From contig CDMY01000413.1 in assembly GCA_001179505.1 (NCBI GenBank), positions 19,558 through 83,557 of the forward strand: a stretch of 64,000 nucleotides of DNA, given 5' to 3'. This stretch comes from Vitrella brassicaformis (taxonomy: Eukaryota; Sar; Vitrellaceae). Within the stretch, counting starts at the first letter, position 1. Every line of letters begins with the position of its first letter. The notes beneath the pieces were generated by a model that saw only the letters and a program-made list of their open reading frames with translations, made no database searches and was not told the DNA's origin. Shown here piece after piece: positions 12,598-24,263 of the stretch. A program made the position numbers and the translations under genes.

Positions 12598-13048
12598 GGG
12601 CTGCATCCCGCACTTGGACGCTTCCCTCCCTGTCTCTGTAGAGGTAGCGTTGGGTCTCATGCCGCAACGGCGAGGAACGCCTTCGGATCAGCTTGGAATG
12701 TGGAGATGCATAGAAGCGGGGAACAACTTGGATACCTTTACGAGGCATTGGGCGACTTGGATGATGCAAATCCCTGAGAATTTGTCCCGTGGTTGCTGAA
12801 TCTGTCGGTTGTTTATGGAACTGTCCCGTTTTCTCGCCGCCTCTGATTTCTCGACGCGAGACAACAAGATCAATTTTGAAAATTTACAGAAAGGGATGGG
12901 GGAAGTTCAGACAGGCAGCCAATCCGCAGGCTGATGCAGCCCACAACACGTGGGCTTCAGCACATGATGCAGGCAACGCGCCGCTGGACCGAGCGATGCT
13001 ATGCCCCAACACTTTTGCAATGATATACATATGGATGTGTGGGGGAAC

Positions 13049-13131
13049 ATTTTATACGTCCACGACGCGAAGGTTTGACCATTTTATACGTCCGTTGCCC
13101 TCGGTCATATGAGGCGCAGCGGCTGAGGATC
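13049..13131 (+). repeat. 83-bp direct repeat, copy 1
   Basis: It is identical over 83 bp to 13638-13720. Inside it, attttatacgtcc occurs twice, 32 bp apart. On the minus strand this reads gtataaaat, a TATA-like element. Confidence 0.9.
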
Positions 13132-13578
13132 TGCACATCCGGGCGAGAAGGAGAGACGTCTGAGGGGCCCGCTGAGACACGAGGCGACGGAGGGTGTGCA
13201 TGCGGCTCTTTTCTTATTGCGGGAGGGGGAGGGCACACACACAGACACTGGGCAGAGGGGGGGAGGGGAGGCAGACAGAGATGGACACTTACCTGTACAT
13301 ACACAACACGAACACGAAGCGCGAGACAGACGCGTACACGCACTCCCACAACATATACTTGGCACACCACCTCCCCTGGCCCGGGTAAAGTATATGTACA
13401 AGCACGGGCAGCCCCGCGCCATCGGGGTGAAAACGGACTGGCATTTTTCTCCGAAACCCAGGGGTAGCCAAGGGAAACCTTGATGAGCCGGACTCGCCGC
13501 CCTGGTCTCTGCCTCGTTTTTGCAGGGCTGCTAGACCGTTTCCATGGATGCATTTTCATGCGTTCATGGAGACGCTCG

Positions 13579-13637
13579 ATGAATGACTGAATGAATGAAT
13601 GGATGAAATGAATGAATGAATGAATGAATGAATGAAG
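13579..13637 (+). repeat. GAAT/ATGA tetranucleotide tract
   Basis: Imperfect tandem ATGA/GAAT units run directly into the second 83-bp repeat copy. Confidence 0.85.
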
Positions 13638-13720
13638 ATTTTATACGTCCACGACGCGAAGGTTTGACCATTTTATACGTCCGTTGCCCTCGGTCATATG
13701 AGGCGCAGCGGCTGAGGATC
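13638..13720 (+). repeat. 83-bp direct repeat, copy 2
   Basis: It matches copy 1 base for base, in the same orientation, with 506 bp between the two. The flanks differ: a GAAT tract on the left and a ccccgggttctac sequence on the right. Confidence 0.9.
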
Positions 13721-15208
13721 CCCCGGGTTCTACAGCAACAGACAGTGGGTACTGGGAGACATGAGGAGCACTGGGAGACATAAGGAATTCCCAGCTGCAT
13801 CCACCACCCAGCGAGCGACTTCACGGCCGCTGAATGGGTCTGTGTGTAGTCTGCAATGGGGGGAGGGATCCACCTTACTACAGCAGGTGGAATGAGTTGC
13901 CTCCCTGCCCACAGCAAGGCTGAACAGCTCGGAAGCTGTCGCAAGTAGGGAAACTGTACTCCTTTGTCCGCGTGGGTTTCGTTGATTGAGTCCGCATGAA
14001 TGAGTCTGTCACATGAATGAGCTCTATCAAGATGAGCATGTCCTGCTCCATGTTCAGCGTTCACTGCCCTAAGCTGATTCAGTGCTTCTATTGCGGCTGA
14101 CTGATGAGCCATCAACAAGTCAAACACAGTCAAAAAGCCGGGAAGCTGTCGCAAGTACAGACACCAGCAGAACACATTGCACACACCAAACCGAAGAGAT
14201 AGTCGAGATGAGAGGCTTGCAGATATGGTCATATCAAGACAGCACAGACCAGGACATTCACCTCTCCTCTCTGGGTCTCTTGTCTCGCGAGTGGCCAGTA
14301 CTCAACAGCATCCATCTAGATGAAGGTGCCATGCAGCAGCCTGGCCTGTGAGCTACCGTAGCCTTTCGCCGAGGCTGACAAGCCGTGATTGTGGTCACGT
14401 TGAATTGCCTTCCCGACAGCCATACGCTCCATCAGCTTCGACTCTCGCTCGGCTGCCCTCTTCTGTCCGGCTGGCCGTTGGGGCTGTCGATGGGGAGCTG
14501 ATGAACGAGTGGGCGGGCCGTTCCGGCCTTCTTTCAGACGGTATGCTGTGACGCTACTGCACGACCATCAAGCTGCCGCGCCTTCTCGAGCTCCTCCTCA
14601 AAAAAGCAACGTGCCCTTGAGGCCAGTGTTGACAAGATCCGCCAGTTGTGGCTCTTGGTCGGCGGACCTCTGCTGCGCTTGCCGCTGAAGGGGCGTCAAT
14701 GAGGGAGCCGACGAATGAGTGAGCATCGCTTGACGATCTGGTCCTCTCTTCGACGGCACTCTCTATGATGGGAGGCGTTGTTGTGTCGGCTGAAGTCAAT
14801 GGGCACCTTGCAAAGCGTTGGCAGACCATCACCATGGAGAGAAGCTGATACGACGCTGTCGAGACGATTCTTGAACTCTTCTCGCTTCCAACCGTACCTG
14901 CTGCTCGACTGCTGCTCTGGCCGGCTCCGGTGGGAAGAAGAAAGAGAGAAAAAGAGGGGGGAGAGCCTTCCCGTTTCAGGAAGTACGCTAGCCTTCTTCT
15001 CTTGCGAGCTGAGATCAGCGCGGGTCGGCTGTCTCCACATCGGAAGCGGATCTGGCAAGGGATCTGGGTTGCTAGATCGTGTATGGCGGCGCGCTGGAGC
15101 ACCACAGCTATCTCAGCCCTCCGCTTTTCTGTCTTGGGTTGTGATCTGCACGCATAGCTTGCGGACCCGTCTCTCTCGGCCACTGCCAGCGTCCGCCAAC
15201 CGACCCCC

Positions 15209-18200
15209 ATGGAGGAGCCCTCACAGAAGAAACACTGCACCCGTTCCCAAACTGCCCTCTCGCTGCGCGTCAACGCCCTGGAGAGCGTCGTGTTTCACCC
15301 CTGTGAGTGTCTGGAAGATTATCGCAAGCCGCCGGTGACGTTCTCGCCCACGTTCGCTCACCACTTCTTCGGCCTCGACCAGGTCATCGTGGGGTTCGAG
15401 CAGGTCGCCGTGAGGATCTATTTCATCCCAGACACCTTGGACATGTTCGTCAAGATTGATGGCGACAGTCCGTCCATCCACGCCTCCTGCGAGCGCGTCA
15501 TGGCCTGCCTGACCAACGACAAGACCAAGGTGGCCTTCCCGGGCGGCTTCTGCCCTTCGGAGCACGACTTCCTCGCCAAGCTCGAGTGCCGGGCGACCCG
15601 TGGGCAAAAATTCCAGCCGCCCGGAAAGCCTGTGGGGGTGTTGCGGCACACGGCGGGTGCGGGAGATGAGCAGATCGAGATCGAGGTGAGACGGTGCACG
15701 TTTGCCGATAGCGAGTTCAAGTCGCTGCACCGGCGGATGGAGTGGTTTTTCCACTGGTTCATCGACGGCGCATCGAAGATCGACCATGACGGACGCTGGC
15801 ACGTGTACGTCGCGTACAAGCGGCCCCCCGGCGGCGTTGACTACCCGTCCCACAGCCGCAAGCCGAAACCCGGTGCGTCGAGCGGCCGGCCGGCGTGTCT
15901 GAGCCTGTGTGGGCTTGCCACCGCCTACACATTCCCCAGCCTGTCGAGCAGCCGCCGCCGGCTCTCGCAGTTCCTCATCTTCCCGCACTACCAGAGAAAA
16001 GGTCAGTGCGATGCACTGGACGGAGACGGGGATGGGAGAGCGGCACTCACTGTCTTGTCTGGTGTTGTGTTGTGTGTGCAGGAGTTGGGTTGGATTTGTT
16101 GCAGCTGATCTATCAGCAGACCCTGGACGATCCCCACGTCTGTGAGGTAACACCAACCCACAGAGCGCAGCACCGACACACCATGAGACACGTCTTTCCC
16201 CCTCCCCCTCCCTCCCCGCCCCCTCCCTGTGTGTGTGATCCATCCATCCACCAGATGGATGTCGAAGACCCTGCCCCGGCGTTCGTCCAGCTGCGTGACG
16301 TCGTGACGGTCAAGCTAGCCATCGACAACAACCTGGTGTCCCCCCTCGCACTCTGGCCCCCTCCTCCGGAAGCAGAGGTGCCCAGCTCGGCATCAGCGGC
16401 CTTCCCGGCCAGCAGCGGCCTGGGCCTTACCAACGGCCATTTCCAGCCCGAAGTCCCCCTATACAAGACGCGCAACCGCACCCGCGCCCTCCACAAGGCC
16501 CTCACCGACACGGGGGCATCGAGTGGCTCAAGTGCGGCGTGTGGTGACATGTCGCGCCGGGGCCAGAAGCGGAAGCGCCGGCTGAGTGCGGGGGATGAGA
16601 TAGACATCGACAGCGGTGTGCCGGCGGTGGCCGCCAGGGACGTGGCCATGTGCACCAGGAGCAGGACGAGGGGCATGGATGGCGGCCGGGCCAGCAGCAG
16701 TAGTGCAGCAGCTGCCGCTGGGGGTGGGGGTGGTGGTGGTGGGAGCCACCACGGCACCGGTCGGTCGGGCATGACGTTGCGCGGGGGGCGAGGGAAGCGG
16801 TCTGTGGGCAAAAGCGAGGGGCGGAAAATGGTCAGTCAGTGAGCGGCACACAACAACACGACGAAAGTGCGTCTATGCTTTGAATCCTGCTTGGTCTGAT
16901 CTGTATTGGTGTCCGTCCGTCCCATCTATGGTGCAGGAGAAGGTGAATCATGCGACGAGTTCCATCCCCACCATCGACAGCCTCGCCCTCGACCTCAAAG
17001 AAACCAAACAGCAGGCCACACGGTCGGTCGACACCGACACGGACATCTACCTTACACACACACACACTCTCCTCCCCTCCCTCCCTGCGCATATCGTTGG
17101 CATCTGTCAATCAGGGTGAGGAGGTGCTGCAGTTTGCCCGTCTGCTGCAGCATCCCCTGCCGGCGGAGATCCCGCCGTCTTACCTGGATCCCGGCACCAG
17201 TAAGAACGGCCACACCAAGCGGTACCACAATGGCCACCGCAGCGACACCATGGAGCTGGAGGCACTGCCCTCGTCCAGCAGCGCGTCGAATGGGCTGGGG
17301 CTGGGGCTGGGCGGGGCCGGTGGTGGCAGTGGCGGCGAGGAGGGCGACTGGGAGATCTACCGCCTTGGTGTCATGCACCGGCTGCGCAAGGACGTCAAGG
17401 ACTCTCTCACCGCGAAGGTCTCACTCACCCCGAAGGTCTCAAAGGAAGAGGTGAGGGAGTGACAGGCAGACAGGCATCCCCTCCACCCTGGACGTGCTCT
17501 CCTCATTTCTTCTCGTATGTCTCTGCTCATCTCATCCATTGCTCTTGTGGTCTCGGCGTTCTTCCCTTCCTTGTTCGTCATTGATCAGGGTGATTTGGAC
17601 TTCTTCGGCCAGTGTGACAAGCGGACCACCGGTGATCGCACCTTCACCAGAAACGGCGGGGTACGGCACACACACATACACACACTCATACAACACGACA
17701 CGACACCACACACACCACAATCATACATCGAGAGTAGTGTGTATATCGACGCACGAACCATCCATGTAGAGTTTTTTTGTCGCCCTCGCATTCCACCCAT
17801 CCCATCGCATTACATACATACTTGATGGAAGGAAGGCTCACTCGTCGTTGTGTGGCGGTGTGGTTGGTTGGTGTGTCGCAGGTGGAGAAGGCTGTTCAGG
17901 ACGAGTTCAAGGAGCTCGTGCAGTCATACATAAGTATGTCCATCACACACACACATGCACACACACACACACACACACAGACGGGGATGCCGCGTCTCAT
18001 CCGTGTGATCTTTGTCCGTTGTGTGATGGGTGCAGGTCGATTAAGAAAGTGCGCAGGCTCTTCCCGGCTCCCCCACATATCAAGAACGAGGGCGACGGTG
18101 AGGCCCCCAACCAGCCACGCCCGCCAGCCGGCAAGAAGGTCCGCAAGGGCACCAAGGCCACCAAGGGCACCAAGGCCAAGGGGAAGGCCAAGCCCAAGAG

Positions 18201-18222
18201 CAAGGCGAAGGCGAGGGGGTAG
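15209..18222 (+). CDS. HAT1: Type B histone acetyltransferase catalytic subunit HAT1
   Basis: GNAT enzyme that acetylates newly made histone H4 (Lys5/Lys12) before nuclear import. Exons: 15209-16001, 16082-16146, 16255-16830, 16937-17026, 17115-17450, 17589-17660, 17882-17937 and 18036-18222, giving 724 residues (human 419). The HAT1 N-domain shows PTFAHHFFGLDQVIVGFEQ and VAFPGGFCPSEHDFLAKLE. The motif RMEWFFHWFIDGASKID...RWHVYVAYKR is HAT1-specific. The acetyl-CoA loop QRKGVG is at 262-267, split by intron 1, and FVQLRDVVTVKLA follows. Exon 3 then carries an insertion (about residues 325-478) with a basic NLS-like RRGQKRKRRLS (about 387-397) and a Gly run (about 440). The coiled C-domain (VEKAVQDEFKELVQSYI) resumes in exons 5-7 and the protein ends in a lysine-rich tail. 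The last donor is uncertain: a better-looking GTATGT at 17934 would change the tail frame and move the stop to 18340. Confidence 0.85.
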
Positions 18223-21200
18223 TGGTTTGTGGGGGGAGAGGGGGAGGAGAGGGGGGGTGATTGACGGCCATTTGTGCCTGCCTGCCTGCCTGTCGTGTGT
18301 GTGTATGTGTATGTGTATGTGTGTGTGGGATTGGTTTTGAGTCATTCATTTTTTTTCGTCCATACACACTACCCTCATCCATCCAGCCATCCATACATAC
18401 CGTGTCATCTTTGTGTCGATTTTTCCTTGTGTGGGTGTGCTTCTGTTGACTGCCTGCATGGATGGACGGATGTGCGCCGTGTGAGCGGCAGCTGAGCTCA
18501 GCTCAGCTCGCTTTGCTTATATGTAGTATATAATACGGCTTGCGTCGGTCGTCATGTTTGTGACATTTTTAAGGGTGTGCGTACGTGTGTGTGCGTCGTG
18601 TGTGTGCGTGATTTGTGTGAGGATCGTGCGGGGACACGACACGACAGCCACACTTATCAGATAAAGGAATGCACACCACACCATACAAGGGGGCTGGCTG
18701 TCATTGGCCCGTCATGGATGGCGGCCGCTACCTGACTGACTGACTGACTTGATAATGAGTACTTAGGGGGTACCTGACAGACTCACTTGCTGACCGGCAG
18801 ACAGGCAGACAGAGAGAGAGGGAGGGAGGGAGGGAGCCAGGCAGGTCATGGCTGTGTTGGTGTGCACACCACACGCAGAAGCACGACAGACAAGTCAGCC
18901 AGCTCAGCCCGACCTGACTGACACGTGGATGTGCGTGATTACTTGTGTGTGGGTGGGATGGCCGTCCCGTCGGCGGCACTCGACAGCCTTCGTGAGAGAG
19001 GTCAGCAGACAGACAGACAGACAGACAGACCGACAGGGCGGGAGGGAGGGAGGGAGGGAATGCACTGGCAAGGAATGAAGCAGGCGTGTTGTGTGTTCCG
19101 CTGTGTTGGTTCATATCAGATATCAGGCAGCCCGTCTGGCGGTTTCCGATATGTCGACGGCACTGCGAGTCGATGAGAGTCGGCGCCACAGATATGCCAG
19201 GCCGCCCACTGATCGGCAGCAAATGGTAAGTATGCACAGAGACGACGGCCAGCGCATCAGAGATGCACTGAGGTGGATGCGTGTGGGTATGGTGTGGCCG
19301 TCAGGTGAGATTGACGTCGCGACGTGATGCCCTCCCTTCTGAGGGACATCAGGTGAAGTGCCGCCCGAGTATGCAGAAGGCTGCATGAATGGCAGGCACG
19401 TGGTGTGTGCTCGTCGGCCACCTGTCGAATCAAATGGCGGTGAGCCAATTACACACACACACATACACACACACACACACACGAAGAGAGAGGCGATGCG
19501 GCCGAGTACCTCACGGACCTGCCTCTCGGTTGCTGTGTGTGTCTGTGTGTGCAGCGGACGAGTCTGAGGGCCACCGAGGGCAACGGGATTATCGCCAGAG
19601 CCGGATCGCATGACCACAGACAGGACACAAGATAGAGGCCTGCAGCACACTCTCGTACACATGTGAGTGTGTGCGTGTGTGTCTTGTGTATGCAGGTGCG
19701 TCGGCGCTTTCACTCAAGGATTATCGCGTGCACAAGAGCGGCGCATGGTGACTTACTTGATTCGATATGCGGATGCCGCCGTCTTGCAGGCCTAAGTGAA
19801 GGCGTTCGCAAGCTGCCACACAGTCAGGCGGCCATGCAGAGCGGGCTGGTGCGTGCCTGTTTGGCAAACATGAGGTCCGTCTGCGTGGCTGATCTGGTTG
19901 TGACTTTTTTCGGGGGTAAAAGGTGTGGGGGTTTCAAGCGCTCCACTCGCTGCTGGCGTGAGGCCTCTTGTCTGTCAGGCTTCTGTCTGCGGGCGAGTGA
20001 GCGATTGGGTGTGGTGTGTGGCGGTTGGTGCGTGCATGGGGCAAGGGTGACACACACACAAGCACACAGGAGGGGAAGTTTGTTGCTGCTCGCCATCCAC
20101 CATCCATCGTATATATATCTCTCTCTCTTGTTTCCTGCACGCTCCACTCGCACACTCGCACCCTCACTCTGTCGCACACCAGCTTCTCGCACCTTTTTGT
20201 GAGCATGTGCGTGCATCATTCCACCTCATGGCTGGCTGGCTGCCTGCCTGCCTGCCAATGATTTGACGTGATCGATCGTAGCAGTAGGGTGTGTGTGTGG
20301 CTGTGGGCTGCCTTCAGCATGACGCTCTCTTTGTGGTTGTGGTGCCGTTCGGACCTGTTCGGTCGTGTGGGATGGATGGATGGTCGGCTGTGTGCTCGAT
20401 GGATGGGTGGGCGGGAGGGTGGACACAGCGCATTACGCACCACTTTCAAGGCGGGTCTACGGGCTGTCTGTGTGGTGTGTGTACGATTTGGTTCCTTGGA
20501 TCTCGCTCGCACTGTGAGAGAGGAAAGCACCTATTGCACTGAACTGGTAGAGAGGTAGACAACTTGAGCTCAGTCGAGAGTCAGCGGGCACCTAGCAAGC
20601 TGTCCTGACTGACCTGGCAGATGGACTGGTGATAGCCTCACTGACTGGTGTGCGTGGTGTCCAATGACATGGCGGTGTGCTGTGTGTGTGATGATTGCAA
20701 TGACGTAGGCACACATGAGACAGCACAAGGACTTGTACACAGAAAGAGTTGAACCATTACAGAATCCACACGCCAGCAGTCCCCCTTAGGAAGCGCGGCA
20801 GACCATCCCCCACATCCATCTGCGGCCGCTTCACGCACATTCCATCCGCACAGCCACACGCTCGCCGCCCGGCGCCCGCAGGGCATTACACGTCGAATCA
20901 AGGCGTCCATTCTCCTGACACACATTGCACACCGAAACAGTCTGCTTCCTTACCCTCGCTGTAGACATTAGCACGACAATATTTGCACAATCACGGCGGC
21001 GGCGGATTCTATACGCTTGACAAAATAATAACACTGTACAGCTGACAGGACAGCTTGGTGAAGGACAGATGAAGAGAAGAGGCTTCATGAGTAAGAGGCG
21101 GATTCTGGGACAGTGGCGGTGCAGCTTCGTTTCTCGACTTTGAGCGTTGGGGATCGCAGGCTGGCCGTTGGACAAACAAAACGCTCAGAAGAAACGCTCG

Positions 21201-21361
21201 TCGGAGAATCTCTTTCCCTGACGTCCATAGCTCCATACTTTGTACAGCCCTAGTTGCTAGTGAGAGACCCGACTGCACCGCAGCGCACCGCAGCGCAGCG
21301 CTGCGTGACTGTTAATTAAGGAGGAGGGGCCACCCAGAGAGCCGCCTCTTCTCTTCCCGGA
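18223..21361. other. Gene-poor 3.1-kb stretch, simple repeats
   Basis: It contains TG runs after the HAT1 stop, TGAC tracts (18731-18751), GACA tracts (19005-19035), CA tracts (19452-19482) and a dispersed repeat copy near 21.0 kb. Splice-like signals on the plus strand at 19.15-19.8 kb hint at a small gene but give no recognisable protein. No RNA gene was recognised. The end holds the GH3 promoter. Confidence 0.5.
20994..21037 (+). repeat. Dispersed repeat, copy 2
   Basis: It carries the same two blocks as copy 1 at 12546-12597, here nearly adjacent (ggcggattctatac-gc-ttgacaaaataataacactgt). It is again intergenic and in the same orientation. Confidence 0.7.
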
Positions 21362-22017
21362 ATGGCCGCACAGTCGGCACTGTCAGGCCTGGTGGCCTTC
21401 CTGTGCGCCTTTGTTGGCTGGGCGCAGGTTAGCATCCGCGGCCCTATCGACGACCCCAATCCCGTGCGCAAGCTGCAGACCAACACCTACCCGGCAGAAG
21501 GGCTCAAGGAGCAGTACGCCACCCTCAAGTATGCGCACGAGGCGCACGCCGACTGGCCGCGGAACCTGAACGTCCTGCCGGCCAAGGACATGGCCCTGGA
21601 GGCCGAGGTGAAGCGCATCGTGGACTCGATGACCCTGGAGGCCAAGATTGCACAGATGGTGCAGGTGGGCATTCCTGAGACGGACGTCGCCAGCATCACT
21701 GCCGAGCGGGGCTGGAGTGTGGGCAACCTGCTCAGCGGGCCAGGTGTGCAGTGTGGGCGGGGCGGGGAATATTGTGAGTCCAGTCAGTCAAAACGTGTGT
21801 CGTTCCATTTACTTATCGTCGCTCAGGTGCGCAGATTGGTACTCACCAGCCGTACGAGTGGCTGAACCAGGCGGAGGTGTTGCTCAACACATCGGCCTAC
21901 CAGGCCGGCGTCAAAATCCCATACATCTGGGGCATGGGTACGCGCCGACATTCAGCGACACACACAAGGCGGGGCTGGCCCCCTCTGGATGGACACGTGT
22001 TGACCTGCGCTGTGCCC

Positions 22018-22048
<31 letters not shown>

Positions 22049-24263
22049 GTGGTCCCTTCCAGACGCCATCCACGGCCACAACAACCAGGTAGGTCTCCGG
22101 GGGGGAGGGGGCGAGCACAGCACTGTGTGATTCACACGTCACCATGCCGTGTGTCATATTTGCTGATTGTTCCTCGTTCGTTTGCCAACAGCCCACGGGT
22201 GTCATTTTCCCCCACAACATCGGTCTGGGAGCCGCCAACGACACCGAGCTCATGAAGAAGTAACCCCACTCACCCACCCACACAAGCCACACACAGAGCA
22301 CCTTCACCTGTTCCCTCCCCCCTGTGCGTGCGTGTGTCCGTGTCGTGTGTGTCAGGATTGGTGAGATCACAGCGATTCAGTTGAACCTGGTGGGTGTGGA
22401 CTGGGCGTTCGCCCCCTGTGTGGCCAACCCCCAGCTCCTGCGGTGGGGCCGCGTCTACGAGGGCTACGCCGCACACCCAGAGACCATCCGCAGGCTCAGC
22501 AAAGCCATGATCCTCGGCCTCCAGGGCGACCCCAGGGACAACTCCTACCTCAACGCCAGCCACGTGCTCGCATCCATCAAGCACTGGATCGGCGATGGTG
22601 CCACTGAGGAGGGCATCGACGCCGGCGACACCTTCCTGCCTGAGGACAAGCTCATCAAGGAACACGCCCTGCCCTACTTCGACGCCATCGAGAACGGCGT
22701 GGCCACTGTCATGGTGAGTGGAGTTGAGGAGACCCCTCTCCCGCCAAGACAGGCGCGACACCCCACCCCACCCCACTGAGTGTGTGTGACGACTGGCTGG
22801 CAGGTGAGTTTCTCGCGATACAACGGTACCAAGATGCATGGGCATGAGTACCTGCTCAAGACGGTCCTCAAGGAGACGCTGGGCTTCGACGGCATCGTCA
22901 TCAGCGACTTCGAGGGGCACCAGCACGTCGACGGATGTGACAGGTGGCACTGCGCACAGGCCGTCAATGCAGGTAGGTAGATATGCATCCAAGCGACGAG
23001 ACAGACATTCCTGCTTGCAGCACCACCCACTGTCTGTCCATCTGTCCGTCTGTGTGTGTGTTTGTCTTGTCTGTCAGGGCTGGATGTGTTCATGGTCGCG
23101 TGGGGTGACGACTGGGATCACTTCTCGCGTAACACCGCCGAGCAGGTCCGCAACGGCACCATCCCCGAGGAGCGCATCAACGACGCCGCCACCCGCATCA
23201 TCCGCACCAAGGCGCGGCTCGGACTTATCGACACCGTACACAGACCCGCCGGCCCGCGACCCAGCCCATGGCAACGGGCAGACCACCTCGCACAGGAGGG
23301 TATGTATGTCTGTGTGGTCGGGCGGGCGGACGGGTGTGCAAGCACACACCACGACCTTGGGGCTGTGTGTGTGTGTGTGTGTGTGCAGGCCACTACTTCG
23401 GTGCCCCCGAGCACCGGGCGATTGGCCGCGAGGCGGTGTCCAAGTCGCTGGTGATGCTCAAGAACAACGGCCTGGTGCTGCCCCTCGACTCGTCCATGCG
23501 GGTGGCCGTCGTGGGCCGCGGCGGAAACAGCATCGCTCTGCAGTGCGGTGGGTGGACCGTTGACTGGCTGGGCTCCAAGGAAAACCCCAATGAGATGTTC
23601 GGCGACGCCACGACCATCTATGGCGGCATCGCCGAGAAGGGCGTCCAGGTGGACTACTCGTTCAACGGCACCGAGGGGCTCAGTGGCGACTACGACGCAA
23701 TCATCGTGGTCTGCGCCGAGAATCCCTATTCTGAGGTGGAGGGCGACATCCGCATCAACACGACCATCTCCTTTGCGCACATGGGCGAGGGCGACGGCTG
23801 GTACGACCTGAGCGTGCTTGAGGCCATGAGGCAGCAGCACCCCAACAGCAAGATCATCACGGTCTTCATCTCCGGCCGGCCGCTCTACACCAACCGACTG
23901 ATCAACCTCAGCGACGCATTTGTCGTCGCATGGCTGCCCGGCACCGAGGGCGGCGGCATCGCAGACGTCCTCTTCGGCGAGAAGAACATGACCGGCAAGC
24001 TGCCCTTCGACTGGCCGACCGACCCCTGCGACGCCAGCACCAACAGCGGCAACTACGGCGGCATCTGGCACATCGGCGGAGGGCTGACGTACGGCTACGA
24101 CCGGACCATGGAGACCTTGACGGAGCACCGGATCGACAGCTACTTCCTCTGCGAGAAGTACAAGTCCAGCCTGATCCAGTACACCACCTCCCCGCCAGTA
24201 GAGGAGGAGCAGGAGGAGCAGGGCGGCTGGGATGGGCAGTGGAACGACGGGCAGTGGAACTAA
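21362..24263 (+). CDS. Secreted glycoside hydrolase family 3 (beta-glucosidase-like)
   Basis: Retaining beta-glycosidase that releases glucose or related sugars from the non-reducing ends of beta-glucans. Exons: 21362-21743, 21827-21937, 22063-22088, 22192-22259, 22356-22713, 22804-22972, 23078-23299, 23389-24263, giving 736 residues. The first 21 residues form a signal peptide (hydrophobic core SGLVAFLCAFVGWAQ). The TIM-barrel domain shows VDSMTLEAKIAQMVQV, PYIWGMDAIHGHNN, the substrate-binding pair KHWIGDG (K271, H272) and the nucleophile in GFDGIVISDFEG (D350). The second domain starts near REAVSKSLVMLKNNGLVLPL and includes WLPGTEGGGIADVLFG and GKLPFDWP. It ends with an acidic, Trp/Gly-rich tail. 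Exon 3 is only 26 nt. Several Asn-X-Ser/Thr sites fit secretion. Beta-glucosidase, exo-beta-glucanase and beta-xylosidase cannot be told apart here. Confidence 0.92.

Larger units (their letters stand above)
11700..15208. other. Gene-poor 3.5-kb stretch with repeats
   Basis: No gene could be supported. It starts with TG-rich 3' flank (11860-12470), then a copy of a dispersed repeat (12546-12597), two exact 83-bp direct repeats (13049-13131, 13638-13720), a GAAT tract, and a 17-bp motif (gaagctgtcgcaagta) seen twice near 13931 and 14140. The longest frames (minus strand 13564-14232 and 14554-15273) have poor codon bias and no motif. The end holds the HAT1 promoter. Confidence 0.5.

Noticed and set aside
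13713-13726. ggatcccccggg, like a plasmid polylinker
   Set aside because: Only 12 bases match, the flanks do not, and the preceding 83 bp has a genomic copy; chance is enough.
13564-14232. 222-codon minus-strand frame over a repeat copy
   Set aside because: It begins and ends in repeat DNA, reads through the GAAT tract as Phe-Ile-His-Ser repeats, and has no homology.
14554-15273. 239-codon minus-strand frame upstream of HAT1
   Set aside because: It overlaps the HAT1 start, has mixed codon use, and shows no motif or splice context.
18728-19035. TGAC and GACA tandem tracts considered as CRISPR or minisatellite arrays
   Set aside because: Units are 4 nt without spacers; they are plain microsatellites.
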